The position numbers and the translations under genes are program-made. Of a stretch of 64,000 nt of DNA, positions 1 through 9,205 are shown piece after piece. Every line of letters begins with the position of its first letter. Within the stretch, counting starts at the first letter, position 1. This DNA comes from JACKII01 sp963807085. Lineage in GTDB: Bacteria > Pseudomonadota > Alphaproteobacteria > Bin95. The notes under the pieces are model-generated. The model was given only the letters and a program-made list of their open reading frames with translations, ran no database searches and had not been told where the DNA came from. Location: contig CAWEBB010000008.1 in the NCBI GenBank assembly GCA_963807085.1, forward strand, positions 7,576-71,575, in the 5' to 3' direction.

Positions 1-524
1 TCTGCGAGCGCTTCATCGGCGTCGACAACCCGACCGAGGCGCTGGCGATCTATGACCTGGACAGCGCCGATGTATTGAAGTCGGACGCCTACAAGGCCGT
101 TGCCTACGACAATCTCTCGCCCTGGTCGCGCCGCGTGACAGGCATGTGCAAGCGGCTCTGCCGGTTCGAAGGCAGCATGACCACCCCCGGCGCGAAGCCT
201 TCGCCCGAGGGTGCGGGCGGCTTCCTGCTGAACGCGATGAATTGTGCGCCGGAGGGCGAGGACGACTTCAACAAATGGTACGAGGAAGAGCATATACCGG
301 CGCTGCAAGCCGTGCCGGGCACGATCCTCGCCCGCCGCTACATTGCGCCGGAAGGGGCAGAGACCACGCACAAATACATGGCGATCTATCACCTGGAACA
401 CCCGGAAGTGACCCGGACGGAAGCCTGGAAAAAAGCGATAGAGACACCTTGGACGCTGCGCGTGCGCCCGCACATGCGGGACCGCTGCCGGATCCTGGCC
501 AAGCGCTACGTCCGCGAGGTTTGA
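1..524 (+). CDS. EthD-like / dimeric alpha-beta barrel protein, C-terminal part
   Basis: The frame is open from the left edge of the window (first full codon at 3) to the TGA at 522-524, so the N-terminus is missing. The visible 173 or so residues contain the end of one ferredoxin-like barrel repeat and a complete second one. In both, an 'AIYDLD'/'AIYHLE' strand is followed by a helix and a Pro-Trp-x-x-Arg segment. The second repeat carries the hallmark 'FNKWYEEEHIPALQAVPG' seen in small EthD/DUF4286-type proteins that handle hydrophobic or aromatic substrates. Tandem repeats usually form an intramolecular barrel. No catalytic residue can be assigned. It ends 35 bases before the convergent hydrolase gene. 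Family assignment is fairly secure; the substrate is unknown. Confidence 0.7.
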   Translation, partial: CERFIGVDNPTEALAIYDLDSADVLKSDAYKAVAYDNLSPWSRRVTGMCKRLCRFEGSMTTPGAKPSPEGAGGFLLNAMNCAPEGEDDFNKWYEEEHIPALQAVPGTILARRYIAPEGAETTHKYMAIYHLEHPEVTRTEAWKKAIETPWTLRVRPHMRDRCRILAKRYVREV

Positions 525-559
525 GTTAGATTTTTTTCTTCGCGACAGGGTGGGAGCCA

Positions 560-1333
560 TCACTCCGAAATGCGGAATGAGGCTGCCCGTGGCTCGCGCG
601 TGCCGGTCAGGTGGGTCATCAGGAATTCGCGCGAGTGGCGCAGTTCCTCCACCGGCACGTCCGGGTGCAGGCCGGGGTTCGCGTGCAGGCGCTTGTCGGC
701 GGTACCCAGCGCATCGAACAGGGCAAGCTGTTCCGCCCGCGTGAACAGTTCGTCCTCCAACTGCATGATGAAGAGCACCGGGCATCGAATCGCCTTCGCC
801 GCTGCCGTCACCGTCGGCCGGTAGTGATCCGGGCCGGAGATACCCATCAAGCCGAGCACGGCCGCCTTGATCCGCGGGTCGGCGGCGACGGTGGGCGCAC
901 CATAGATCGTGCCCATGGACAGCCCCCAATAGCCGACCGGCCCCTGCCCCACTTCGGGCAACGCCTGCACGGCGTCGAGGGCGAGCCGCCAGTCGGCGAT
1001 CATGTCCTCCGCCGTGCCGCGACGCTGCCATTCAGGCCAAAAGGCGGCGCGGCCGCCCTCGCCTTTTTGGCGGCGGCCGTGCACCGGTCCGTCAATGGCG
1101 AGCGCGAAAGCGCCGTGCTCCCGCACAAGCTGCTCGGCCAGAAAGGGGATCGGGCGCTGGTGGCGGCTGCCGCTCGCGCCATGCCCGAATAGAACCAGCG
1201 GCGCACCCGGCTTCGCGGTATCGCCCTGCCAGAGCACGCCGGTGACCGCCCGGTCTCCGCGCATCAGGGTGAACTCGCGCACGCTCATGCCGTCGAGGGC
1301 GGGCGTGTCGGGGCTAGGGTCGAGCCATTGCAT
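560..1333 (-). CDS. alpha/beta hydrolase (dienelactone-hydrolase-like)
   Basis: This is a 257-residue single-domain alpha/beta hydrolase. An oxyanion-hole strand 'LFGHGASGS' (about 48-56) precedes the nucleophile elbow G-L-S-M-G with Ser139. A plausible acid (Asp194 in 'QLEDELF') and a catalytic His223 ('GLHPDV') follow in the expected order, completing the triad. There is no signal peptide, so it acts in the cytoplasm. It lies just upstream (17 bases) of the dienoyl-CoA isomerase gene stop on the same strand, so the two probably share a transcript. Likely roles are hydrolysis of a small ester, lactone or thioester; the substrate cannot be read from sequence. The ATG at 1333 is the only good start. 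Confidence 0.85.
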   Translation of the reverse strand: MQWLDPSPDTPALDGMSVREFTLMRGDRAVTGVLWQGDTAKPGAPLVLFGHGASGSRHQRPIPFLAEQLVREHGAFALAIDGPVHGRRQKGEGGRAAFWPEWQRRGTAEDMIADWRLALDAVQALPEVGQGPVGYWGLSMGTIYGAPTVAADPRIKAAVLGLMGISGPDHYRPTVTAAAKAIRCPVLFIMQLEDELFTRAEQLALFDALGTADKRLHANPGLHPDVPVEELRHSREFLMTHLTGTREPRAASFRISE

Positions 1334-1350
1334 TGGCGGGGTCCTCGCGG

Positions 1351-2199
1351 TCAGTCCTGGGCGCGCTTGCGCTGGTTCTTCGGCAATTCGGTAAAATCGC
1401 CGGGGCGTTTGTCACGATTGGCGGCCATCGCCTCCCGGATCTCGTCTACCTGCAGCATGCTGGCGTTCCAGATGGCGATATAGTCGAGCCCGTCCGCTGT
1501 CGAGTGGTCGCGCGAATAGTTCATCAGGCGCTTGTTGCCATAGGTCGCGAGCGGTGCCTTTGACGCAATTTCGCGCGCGATACGCATGACCTCGGCCAGC
1601 ATGGTTTCCTGGTCGGGGTAGACCCGGTTGAGGAGCCCGCAGGCCTCTGCCTCCTCGGCCGGCATGCGGCGGCCGGTATAGGCGAGTTCCCGGGCAATGC
1701 CTTCCGGGATCAGCTTGGCGATGCGGGGGAAGGTGCCCACGTCCGCGGTCATGCCGATATTGGTCTCGAAGATGGTGATGAAGGCGTCGGCGCTCGCATA
1801 GCGCATGTCGCAGGCGGTGATCAGATCGACGCCGCCGCCGATGCAGCCGCCCTGGATGGCAACCAGGACCGGCTGGCGGCAATCCTCCAGGCAGGAGAAG
1901 GTTTTCTGCAGCCGCCTGACATTGTTGTAAAAGCGTGCGCCGTGCTGGCGCCTTGCCTTGGGGTCGCTCGCATCCAGGTGACCGTCGCCAAACGAACTGA
2001 CATCCATGCCGGAGGTGAAGTGGGGGCCGGTGGAGGAGATGACGATCACCCGTGCCTCCACCTGGTCGTCGATATCCGCGACGATCGCCGGCAGTTCGTC
2101 CCAGAACTCGGGGACCATGGAATTGCGCTTGTCGGGTCGCTTCATGACGATATGGGCGACGCCATCGGCAATCGAGGCGTCAAAGCAGGTATAGGGCAT
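1351..2199 (-). CDS. delta(3,5)-delta(2,4)-dienoyl-CoA isomerase-like crotonase
   Basis: This is a crotonase-fold protein of 282 residues. The CoA oxyanion hole is formed by 'HFTSGMD' (60-66) and 'GGCIGGGVDL' (117-126). Three acidic residues sit where the eukaryotic ECH1 dienoyl-CoA isomerase has Asp176, Glu196 and Asp204: Asp125 in 'GGGVDL', Glu145 in 'FETNIGM' and Asp153 in 'TADVGTF'. This supports isomerisation of 3,5-dienoyl-CoA rather than simple hydration. The role is beta-oxidation of odd-numbered double bonds in unsaturated acyl-CoAs in the cytoplasm. An in-frame ATG at 2256 would add 19 residues unlike the family, so the start at 2199 (Met-Pro-Tyr) is preferred. It lies upstream of the hydrolase on the same strand. 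Confidence 0.85.
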   Translation of the reverse strand: MPYTCFDASIADGVAHIVMKRPDKRNSMVPEFWDELPAIVADIDDQVEARVIVISSTGPHFTSGMDVSSFGDGHLDASDPKARRQHGARFYNNVRRLQKTFSCLEDCRQPVLVAIQGGCIGGGVDLITACDMRYASADAFITIFETNIGMTADVGTFPRIAKLIPEGIARELAYTGRRMPAEEAEACGLLNRVYPDQETMLAEVMRIAREIASKAPLATYGNKRLMNYSRDHSTADGLDYIAIWNASMLQVDEIREAMAANRDKRPGDFTELPKNQRKRAQD

Positions 2200-2371
2200 G
2201 GGGCCGATCCAGGATAGTTGAGGTTCCGGCCGGCATCGTAGGTAGCGCAGAGCCATATTCCCAGCCCCAAGACGTTGGCGCGGCGCCCACCCGACTGCTG
2301 CGCTGTTCAGACCAATAACAGGTTGGGAATTTGTCTGTTACACACGTCATGGTTGGGTGAGCGGGTAGTCG

Positions 2372-3448
2372 ATGGAAATTGGCTATCAAGCGGCAGTCCC
2401 GGGTGATATTGCGGCAAAAACGGTGAGAGCGATGGCCGCGGCCAGAAAAATAATCCTTCACAGCGTGGCGGCGCTGCTGGTGATCGGCATCGTGCTGACC
2501 GGCGGCTGGGCCGCGTATATGTGGTATATCTACAGCTACGATTCCGGCCTGACAAAGCCGGTCAAGGACGAGGCTTATAAGACCGCCCAGACGGTGCAGG
2601 TCATGCCATTGCGGGATGGCCTCTATATGCTGCAGGGCGATGGCGGCAATGTCACGGCGCTGGCGGGGGACGACCAAGTCCTGATCGTCGATACGGACGA
2701 GGCCTGGATGGCGCGCAGGATCGAGGCGGCGCTGCAGACCCTGTCTGACCAGCCGGTGCGCTATGTTATCGACACGCACCATCACGGCGACCACCGCGGC
2801 GGCAACGGTTATTTCCGCCGGAAAGGCGCCGAGATTATCGCGCAGACCAACGCCGCGGCCAACATCAAGGTTGACGATTACGCCAAAGCAGGGCCGGAAG
2901 AGTTCCCGACGCTGACGTTCGACAGTGAGTATACCCTGACTTCCAATGGCGAAACCGTGCATCTGACCCATTTCCCGAACGCCCATACGGACGGTGATAT
3001 CGTCGTCTATTTCGAAAACGCGAACGTGTTGGCCACCGGCGACCTGTTCTCCTTTGGCAGCTATCCTTTCATCAGCGCGGGTACGCATGGCACGATCGAT
3101 GGCCATCTGGCGGCCCAGCGTCACATGCTCTCCATGATCGACGACGACACGCTGATCGTACCCGGACACGGGGCACTCGCCCGCAAAGCGGACCTGCAAG
3201 AGACTAACGAGCGGCTCACCGCGATCCGCGACTATGTTGCGACGCTCAAAAGTTTGGGCGTCTCCCGCAGTCTCGCCCGGGCGTTTTATCCGACCTTTGC
3301 CTGGCGCACGGATTGGCGCGACGCCTATGTCACGGACAAACACTTTCTGGCGCTGGTCTATAATACCCTGCCCGACGGAGATTTAGACCAAAGCCGTATG
3401 GCAGATGCCGAGGCGGCGCCGGAGAATACGGTCGAAACGCCGCGATAA
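2372..3448 (+). CDS. membrane-anchored metallo-beta-lactamase-fold hydrolase
   Basis: The protein has 358 residues. One hydrophobic segment near residues 29-50 is a signal anchor, then comes an MBL domain. The zinc motif H-x-H-x-D-H is present as His136, His138, Asp140, His141 ('THHHGDH'). It is followed by a 'HFPNAHTDGD' His segment, a 'GDLFSFG' metal-bridging Asp and a C-terminal 'VPGHG' His. The enzyme would act in the periplasm, tethered to the inner membrane. Related proteins are annotated as cyclases, SoxH-like or quinoprotein-relay hydrolases; the substrate is not deducible. An in-frame ATG at 2432 is an alternative start that leaves the anchor intact. It is divergent from the isomerase gene across a 172-base gap. 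Confidence 0.8.
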   Translation: MEIGYQAAVPGDIAAKTVRAMAAARKIILHSVAALLVIGIVLTGGWAAYMWYIYSYDSGLTKPVKDEAYKTAQTVQVMPLRDGLYMLQGDGGNVTALAGDDQVLIVDTDEAWMARRIEAALQTLSDQPVRYVIDTHHHGDHRGGNGYFRRKGAEIIAQTNAAANIKVDDYAKAGPEEFPTLTFDSEYTLTSNGETVHLTHFPNAHTDGDIVVYFENANVLATGDLFSFGSYPFISAGTHGTIDGHLAAQRHMLSMIDDDTLIVPGHGALARKADLQETNERLTAIRDYVATLKSLGVSRSLARAFYPTFAWRTDWRDAYVTDKHFLALVYNTLPDGDLDQSRMADAEAAPENTVETPR

Positions 3449-3646
3449 ACGCTCCGGCGTGGACAGCCGCCGCCCTGATCTTGCCGTGACCATCGCCTGC
3501 GTGATGTCGGGGCAATCGTCAACATCCGGTCTCACGCCTTTCATGCACCCTCCGATCTACATAACCTTTATCCGTGGCCATTGTTGTCGCGCCGCGGGTC
3601 GTTCAAACTCGCCCGATACAAAACCAATGTTTTCGGAGGAAACGCC

Positions 3647-4588
3647 ATGCGCATCGGATTTATCGGCCTCGGCACTATGGGCGGCCATTTCGCCACCAAC
3701 ATTCAAAAAGCGGGCCATGAGTTGGTGGTGAGTGACATCAGCCGCCAACACGCCCGCAAACACCTGGATGCGGGCGCGGCCTGGGCCGAGACACCGCGAG
3801 AGGTGGCGGAGCAGACCGACATAGTGCTCGCCTCCCTGCCCGGCCCGCCGGAGGTAAGCGCCGTTGCGGGCGATCCCGAAAGCGGCCTGATCGCAGGGTT
3901 GAAGCCTGGTCAGGCATTCTTCGATCTCGCCACGAACGCGCCGACCCTTGTGCGCCAATTGTATGCGCAATTCGCCGAAAAGGGGGCTCACTATCTGGAC
4001 GCGCCGGTAAGCGGCGGCCCCGCCGGCGCGGAAAGCGGCAAGCTGGCGGTCTGGGTCGGCGGCGACAAGGCCGCCTTCGAGGCGAACCGCGCGGCCCTTG
4101 ACGCCATCGGCGACCAAGTGCGCTACGTCGGCGAGATCGGCGCGGGATCCATCGCCAAGCTGGTCCACAACGCGACCGGCTACGCCATCCAGACGGCCAT
4201 GGCCGAGATGTTTTCCGTCGGCGTGAAGGCCGGCCTGGACGCGACGGCACTGTGGGAGGCCGTGCGCCAGGGTGCGCTCGGCCGGGCCCGTCCGTTCGAC
4301 CGGCTGACCCGGCAATTCCTGATCGACCGGTACGAACCGCCGGATTTCGCCCTGCGCCTGGCGCACAAGGACGTGACGCTGGCCGCCGAACTGGGCCGCG
4401 ACATGGGCGTGCCCATGCGCCTTATCAACATGGTGCACGCAGAGATGACCGAGGCGCTGGAGGCCCGCGGCTGGGGCCATCTCGACAGCCGCTCGCCCAT
4501 GCTGCTGCAGTTGGAGCGCGCGGGTCTCGGCAAGCTAGGCGGCGATCCGGCCTATCTGAAAAAGATCATGGATGAGGACAAGGGATAG
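3647..4588 (+). CDS. NAD(P)-dependent beta-hydroxyacid dehydrogenase (3-hydroxyisobutyrate dehydrogenase family)
   Basis: This is a 313-residue protein opening with the Rossmann glycine motif 'GFIGLGTMG' (4-12). The substrate-binding 'DAPVSGGPAGA' (118-128) and the catalytic lysine in 'GSIAKLVHN' (Lys171, with Asn175) are both present. An all-alpha C-terminal domain follows. The family oxidises 3-hydroxy acids such as 3-hydroxyisobutyrate or tartronate semialdehyde (reverse). An excellent ribosome site, TTCGGAGGA, lies 6 bases before the ATG at 3647 and fixes the start; the frame is open further upstream from 3581 but without family similarity. The precise substrate is unknown. Confidence 0.88.
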   Translation: MRIGFIGLGTMGGHFATNIQKAGHELVVSDISRQHARKHLDAGAAWAETPREVAEQTDIVLASLPGPPEVSAVAGDPESGLIAGLKPGQAFFDLATNAPTLVRQLYAQFAEKGAHYLDAPVSGGPAGAESGKLAVWVGGDKAAFEANRAALDAIGDQVRYVGEIGAGSIAKLVHNATGYAIQTAMAEMFSVGVKAGLDATALWEAVRQGALGRARPFDRLTRQFLIDRYEPPDFALRLAHKDVTLAAELGRDMGVPMRLINMVHAEMTEALEARGWGHLDSRSPMLLQLERAGLGKLGGDPAYLKKIMDEDKG

Positions 4589-4642
4589 ACCCCGGATAAG
4601 CAGGCCACTCGGGAGGTCTCCGGGACGGCAGGGCGGCCTCGT

Positions 4643-6254
4643 CTATTCCTCCGGCCCCCAATAGCCGCGGAAGATGCCGCGGCTCTGGGTGCTTTTCTCG
4701 CCGCCGGTGGCCAGGATGCGGGCATCCGTGCGGGTGACCCGCAGCTTGCGGCGGCGGAACCAGCGGAACAGGCGCTCCCGCATCTCTGCCAGCACATCCG
4801 TACAGGCCGGTTCGTTCGCCAGATCATTCTGCTCCGCATAGTCGGCCTGCAGGTCGAACAGTTGCGCCGGGAAATGCTCCCAGAACAGATACTTCCAGCG
4901 AGCGGTCCGCACCATATACCCCTTCGCCTCGGCGGGCGGCACGTCCAGGATCGCGCGGGCGTCTCGCATGGAATAGTCGATCTCCGAAAAAACCTCGTCC
5001 TTCCAGTCGGCTTGTGAGCCACTGAACAGCAGCGGCTGCAAGGACTGCCCCTCCAGCCAGTGCATGGCGGGCTCGCCGCCCATCGCCTCGACAAAGGTTG
5101 GGATCAGGTCTACGCCCTCCACTAGAGCCGCCAGATGATAGCCGCGGGTCGCATCCGCCTCTGCACGCGGGTCATAGATGATCATGGGGATGCGCACGCT
5201 TTCCTCGTGCAGCAGTTCCTTCTCGCCCAGATAGTGATCGCCCAGATAGTCGCCGTGGTCGCTGGTGAAGACGATCATGGTGTTCTCGAACAGCCCCCGC
5301 GCCTCCAAAAACGCCCAGAGCCGCCCCAGATGGTCGTCAATCTCCTTCACCAGGCCCATATAGGCGGGCAGCACATGCTCCCGCACCTCCGGTCTGGCAA
5401 AGGTGGCACTGTCGCCGTGCTGCATGAAGGCGGCATGCACCGGGTGCGGGCGCTCGCGCTCGGCATTGCCCTGGTTCAGCGGCAACAGGTGCCGCTTGCC
5501 ATACATATTATGATAGGGCGCGGGCGCCACATAGGGCCAGTGCGGCTTGATATAGGAGAGGTGGATGCACCAGGGCTGCCCGCCCAGTTCCTCGATGCAG
5601 GCCATCGCGCGGCCGGTCATATAGGCGGTTTCCGAATGCTCCGCCTTCACGCGGGCGGGCAGATGCGCCCATTGCAGGTGCCAGCCGGACAGCACCTCGC
5701 CGTCCGGCCCTTCGGCCGAATTGGCGAAGTCGTGCCAGGGGTTAGGGCTGTCATAGCCCTGCTCGCGCAGCCATTGATTATAGCGCAGGTTCGGGTCATA
5801 GGCCTCATAGGGGTGCAGGCCATCATCCCGTTCGAAGGGCTCGAAGCCGCATTCGGAAACCAGGACGCCCAACTCGCCTGTGCGGGTCGATGCCGAGTCG
5901 CCGCATGTCTTCCAGGTTCGCGGCCATGTGCGTCTTGCCGACCAGCAGCGTGCGCACGCCGAGCGGCCGCAGATGATCGCCGAGGGTCATCTCGTCCACG
6001 CGCGGCGGGAAATTGTTGTAGCCGGAGCCGAGCGTGAAGGGGTAGCGGCCGGTATAGAACGACATGCGCGACGGCCCGCAGATCGGCGCCTGGCAAAAGG
6101 CATGGTCGAACACCACGCCCCGCGCCGCCAGCCGGTCGATATGCGGCGTGACCAAATGCGGATGCCCCATGCAAGAGAGATAATCCCAGCGCAGTTGATC
6201 GCACATGATGAACAGCACGTTCTTGACCGCGGACTTGGGCTTAACCACGGACAT
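4643..6254 (-). CDS. type I sulfatase (arylsulfatase family), frameshifted near 5873
   Basis: Two reading frames together encode one sulfatase of about 537 residues. The N-terminal piece (6254 down to about 5875) has the metal-binding 'FIMCDQLRWD' and the formylglycine motif C-x-P-S-R as Cys59-Gly-Pro-Ser-Arg63 followed by 'MSFYTGRYP'. The C-terminal piece (to 4643) has the metal site 'FTSDHGDYLG' and a C-terminal subdomain. In 'GACCCGCACAGGCGAG' (coding sense) one extra C shifts the frame; removing it gives Asp-Pro-Thr-Gly-Glu and continuous homology. No signal peptide is evident, which is common among cytoplasmic choline- or aryl-sulfatase relatives. It would hydrolyse a sulfate ester; the substrate is unknown. 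The break could be real or a sequencing error. Confidence 0.82.
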
Positions 6255-6310
6255 GCGGCGACCTCCCGATGCTAGCCACTTGACTTCTGCAGATTGGCCA
6301 GCGCATCGGT

Positions 6311-8767
6311 TTAAAGCTCCAACGCCGCTTGCCGGTTGCCCATGGCGTCCGCGATCAGCGTGTCTGCGTCTTCAAACACCGCCTCAGCCAAAAGCTGGTC
6401 GATGGCGGCGCCATCATAGACGGACTCCCGGCCGACTTCGAGCAATACCGGCACGGCCAGCGGCGAGACCCGATCCAGCCGGCGATGGGTGATCCTGCCT
6501 CTGATCCTGCCGAGCAACTCGCCCAGCCGGCCGATATCGGTCAGGCCCCGGGCGGCATCGTGCCGGGTGGCGCGCAGCAGCAGGTGATCAGGCTCGTGCC
6601 GGCGCAGCACGTCGTAAATCAGATCAGAGTTGAAGGTCACCTGCTTGCGCGTCTTAAGTTCGCCCGGGTGGCGGCGCTCGATCAGGCCTGCGATGACGGC
6701 GACGTTGCGGAAGGTGCGCTTCAGCAGGCTGGATTCGGCCATCCACTCCTCCAGATCGTCGCCCAGCATGTCTTCGGCGAACAGGTCTTCCAGGGCGCGC
6801 GCCTCCTGCAACGACCAGACCGCAATCACATAGTCCGTGGCGACGAAGCCCAGCGGCCCGAGGCCCGCCCGCTGCATCCGCCGGGTCAGCAACATTCCGA
6901 GCGTCTGGTGCGCGTTGCGGCCTTCGAAGCAATAGGCGACCATGTAATATTTGCCGCCGCGCGGGAAGGTCTCGACCAGCAAGCCTTTCTTCGCCGGCAT
7001 GACCGAGCGCCAGCGCTGGATGCGGAGCCACTCAAGTACGTCGGCGGGCATGTCTCGCCATTGCTGCGGGTCCGCCAGGATCGCCCGCACGCCGTCCGCC
7101 AGATGGGTGGAGAGCGGCAGACGGCCGCCGCCATAGGCGGGCACCTTGGGCGCTTCCCCGGTGGCGCGGCGGGTAGCAACCATCATCTCGCGCACGCCCA
7201 GGAACTCCAGCACCTGGCCCGCGAACATGAAGGTGTCGCCGGGCGTCAGCCCCTGGACGAACATCTCCTCGATCTGCCCCACCACGCGGCCGCCGACACG
7301 TACCTTCAGCATGGGCAATTCGACGATTGTGCCGACATTCATGCGATAGCGCTGGGCGATGCGCTGGTGGGCGATGCCGAGCCGGCCCTTGCCTGCCGGG
7401 CGCAGCCGCTTGTAGCGGTCATACTCGCCGAGCGCGTACCCGCCTGTCGCAACGAAATTCACCACGTCGTCGAAGGTCTCGCGCGTCAGGTCAGCATAGG
7501 CGCCGGCGCTGGTCACCTCCGCATACAGGTCATCGGGAACGAACGGCCCGCTGCAGGCGGTGCCGACAACGTGCTGGGTCAACACGTCCAGACCACCGGC
7601 ATGGGGTGGTGCACCATCCAACTGTCCGGCCTCGATCGCCGCGATTGCCGCCCGGCATTCCAACAGCTCGAACCGGTTGGCGGGCACCAGCACGGCCTTG
7701 GATGGCTCGTCCAGCCGGTGATTGGCCCGCCCGATCCGCTGCAAAAGGCGCGAAACGCCCTTGGGGGCGCCGACCTGCAACACCAGGTCCACGTCGCCCC
7801 AGTCGATGCCGAGGTCCAGCGACGAGGTCGCCACGACGGCCCTCAGGTCGCCGCGGGCCATGGCCGCCTCCACCTTGCGCCGCTGCTCCGGCGCGAGCGA
7901 GCCGTGATGCAGGGCGATCGGCAGGTTCTGCTCGTTCACGTGCCAGAGCGCCTGGAAAATCAGTTCTGCCTGGGCGCGGGTGTTGACGAAGACGATGGCC
8001 GTGCGGTGCTCGGCAATCCGGCGATAGATCGGTTCGATGGCATAGAGCGCCATGTGGCCGGACCAGGGCATGCGGTCTTCCGGCACCAGGATGCTAATGT
8101 CGGGCTTCACGCCTCCCCGGCCGATGACAAGGCGGATATCATCTTCTCGCCCGCCAGAGGGCGACAGCCAGCGGGCGATGGCGCCACGGTCGGCCACGGT
8201 GGCGGAAAGCCCGATGCGCCGCAGGCCGGGCGCCAATGCTTGCAAGCGGGCAAGGCCCAGGCTCAACAGGTCGCCGCGCTTGTTGTCGGCAAGTGCATGA
8301 ATTTCATCGACGACCACGCGTTGCAGGTTGGCGAACAGGCTTGGCGCGTCCGGCAGGGACAGCAGCACCGCCAGCGACTCCGGGGTCGTCAGCAGGATAT
8401 GCGGCGGCTCGACCCTTTGCCGGGCGCGGCGGTTGGCGGGCGTGTCGCCGGTGCGGGACTCGACACGGATGGCGAGCCTCATCCCATCGATGGGCGCCTG
8501 CAGGTTGCGCTGCACGTCGACTGCCAGCGCCTTCAGCGGCGAGACATAAAGCGTGTGCATTCCGGCAAAGTCCTCCTGCCGGGCGAGCGACACCAGCGTC
8601 GGCAGAAACCCGGCCAAGGTCTTGCCGCCCCCGGTCGGCGCGATCAGCAGCGCGCTCTCTCCGGCTTCGGCGGCTTGCAGCAGCGCCAACTGGTGGGGGT
8701 GCGGCTGCCAGCCACGCGCCGTAAACCAAGTTTCGAAAGGTTCTGGAAAGGTATCTGGCATAAACAC
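6311..8767 (-). CDS. ligase-associated DEXH-box DNA helicase (Lhr-like)
   Basis: The protein has 818 residues, the usual size of the bacterial ligase-associated helicase family. Walker A 'APTGGGKT' is at 43-50, the DEIH box at 154-157 ('VVDEIHALADNKRG'), motif III 'LSATVAD' follows, then motifs V and VI of the second RecA domain ('SLDLGIDWGDVD', 'QRIGRANH'). A long Lhr-type C-terminal region with the winged helix completes it. It should translocate on single-stranded DNA during repair. Family members usually sit next to an ATP-dependent DNA ligase and an MBL-fold exonuclease; neither is here, so this copy is orphaned. Met3 (codon at 8761) is an alternative start. Confidence 0.9.
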   Translation of the reverse strand: MFMPDTFPEPFETWFTARGWQPHPHQLALLQAAEAGESALLIAPTGGGKTLAGFLPTLVSLARQEDFAGMHTLYVSPLKALAVDVQRNLQAPIDGMRLAIRVESRTGDTPANRRARQRVEPPHILLTTPESLAVLLSLPDAPSLFANLQRVVVDEIHALADNKRGDLLSLGLARLQALAPGLRRIGLSATVADRGAIARWLSPSGGREDDIRLVIGRGGVKPDISILVPEDRMPWSGHMALYAIEPIYRRIAEHRTAIVFVNTRAQAELIFQALWHVNEQNLPIALHHGSLAPEQRRKVEAAMARGDLRAVVATSSLDLGIDWGDVDLVLQVGAPKGVSRLLQRIGRANHRLDEPSKAVLVPANRFELLECRAAIAAIEAGQLDGAPPHAGGLDVLTQHVVGTACSGPFVPDDLYAEVTSAGAYADLTRETFDDVVNFVATGGYALGEYDRYKRLRPAGKGRLGIAHQRIAQRYRMNVGTIVELPMLKVRVGGRVVGQIEEMFVQGLTPGDTFMFAGQVLEFLGVREMMVATRRATGEAPKVPAYGGGRLPLSTHLADGVRAILADPQQWRDMPADVLEWLRIQRWRSVMPAKKGLLVETFPRGGKYYMVAYCFEGRNAHQTLGMLLTRRMQRAGLGPLGFVATDYVIAVWSLQEARALEDLFAEDMLGDDLEEWMAESSLLKRTFRNVAVIAGLIERRHPGELKTRKQVTFNSDLIYDVLRRHEPDHLLLRATRHDAARGLTDIGRLGELLGRIRGRITHRRLDRVSPLAVPVLLEVGRESVYDGAAIDQLLAEAVFEDADTLIADAMGNRQAALEL

Positions 8768-8847
8768 TATGACGAATCGGGAATCCGGTTGAGGATGGTT
8801 CGCAACAACATAGTTAATTCACGCCTTCGCCACAAAAGGGGCTAGCC

Positions 8848-9129
8848 ATGGCGGAAAGTCGATTGGATCCGGAACGTCAAAAGAAAATCGTGTTGGAGCT
8901 GTTTCTGGAAGCCTGGGACAAGGCCATGCAAGCGGGCGTCGACACGGATCTGTTGTCCGAAGTGATGGTCTATATGGGCATTACCGACCTGGTAGCAGAT
9001 TGCGGGGAGGACTGGACCGCCGATGTGTTCGAGGATCTGCCGGAACGCATCCGCGAGGGTGAGTTCACCTTGCCGGAGGAGATGACGGAAAGCCATCTCT
9101 ATGATTTGCCCAATCCGATCCACGCCTGA
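8848..9129 (+). CDS. small conserved-looking acidic protein of unknown function
   Basis: This encodes 93 residues, rich in Glu and Asp, with a predicted all-helical N-terminal half ('KKIVLELFLEAWDKAMQAG') and a short C-terminal extended region. There are no membrane segments, cysteine pairs or nucleotide-binding motifs. The gene is divergent from the helicase by 80 bases. Codon usage resembles neighbouring genes, and the stop is followed by a GC-rich gap, which support a real gene. I do not recognise the family. Confidence 0.6.
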   Translation: MAESRLDPERQKKIVLELFLEAWDKAMQAGVDTDLLSEVMVYMGITDLVADCGEDWTADVFEDLPERIREGEFTLPEEMTESHLYDLPNPIHA

Positions 9130-9205
9130 CCCCATTCCGCCGGGCGCCGACGGCAGCGAACCTTGGCACGGTTCCATGACGGGCCGCTGCCGAATGGGCG
9201 GAAGA

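Noticed and set aside
2180..3343. Open frame of 387 codons on the minus strand opposite the metallo-beta-lactamase gene
   Set aside because: The plus strand has all metal-binding motifs; the antisense product is low-complexity His/Arg-rich sequence.
6329..8845. Open frame of 838 codons on the plus strand opposite the helicase
   Set aside because: It is the mirror of a GC-rich gene with strong helicase motifs on the other strand; the plus-strand translation has no family similarity.
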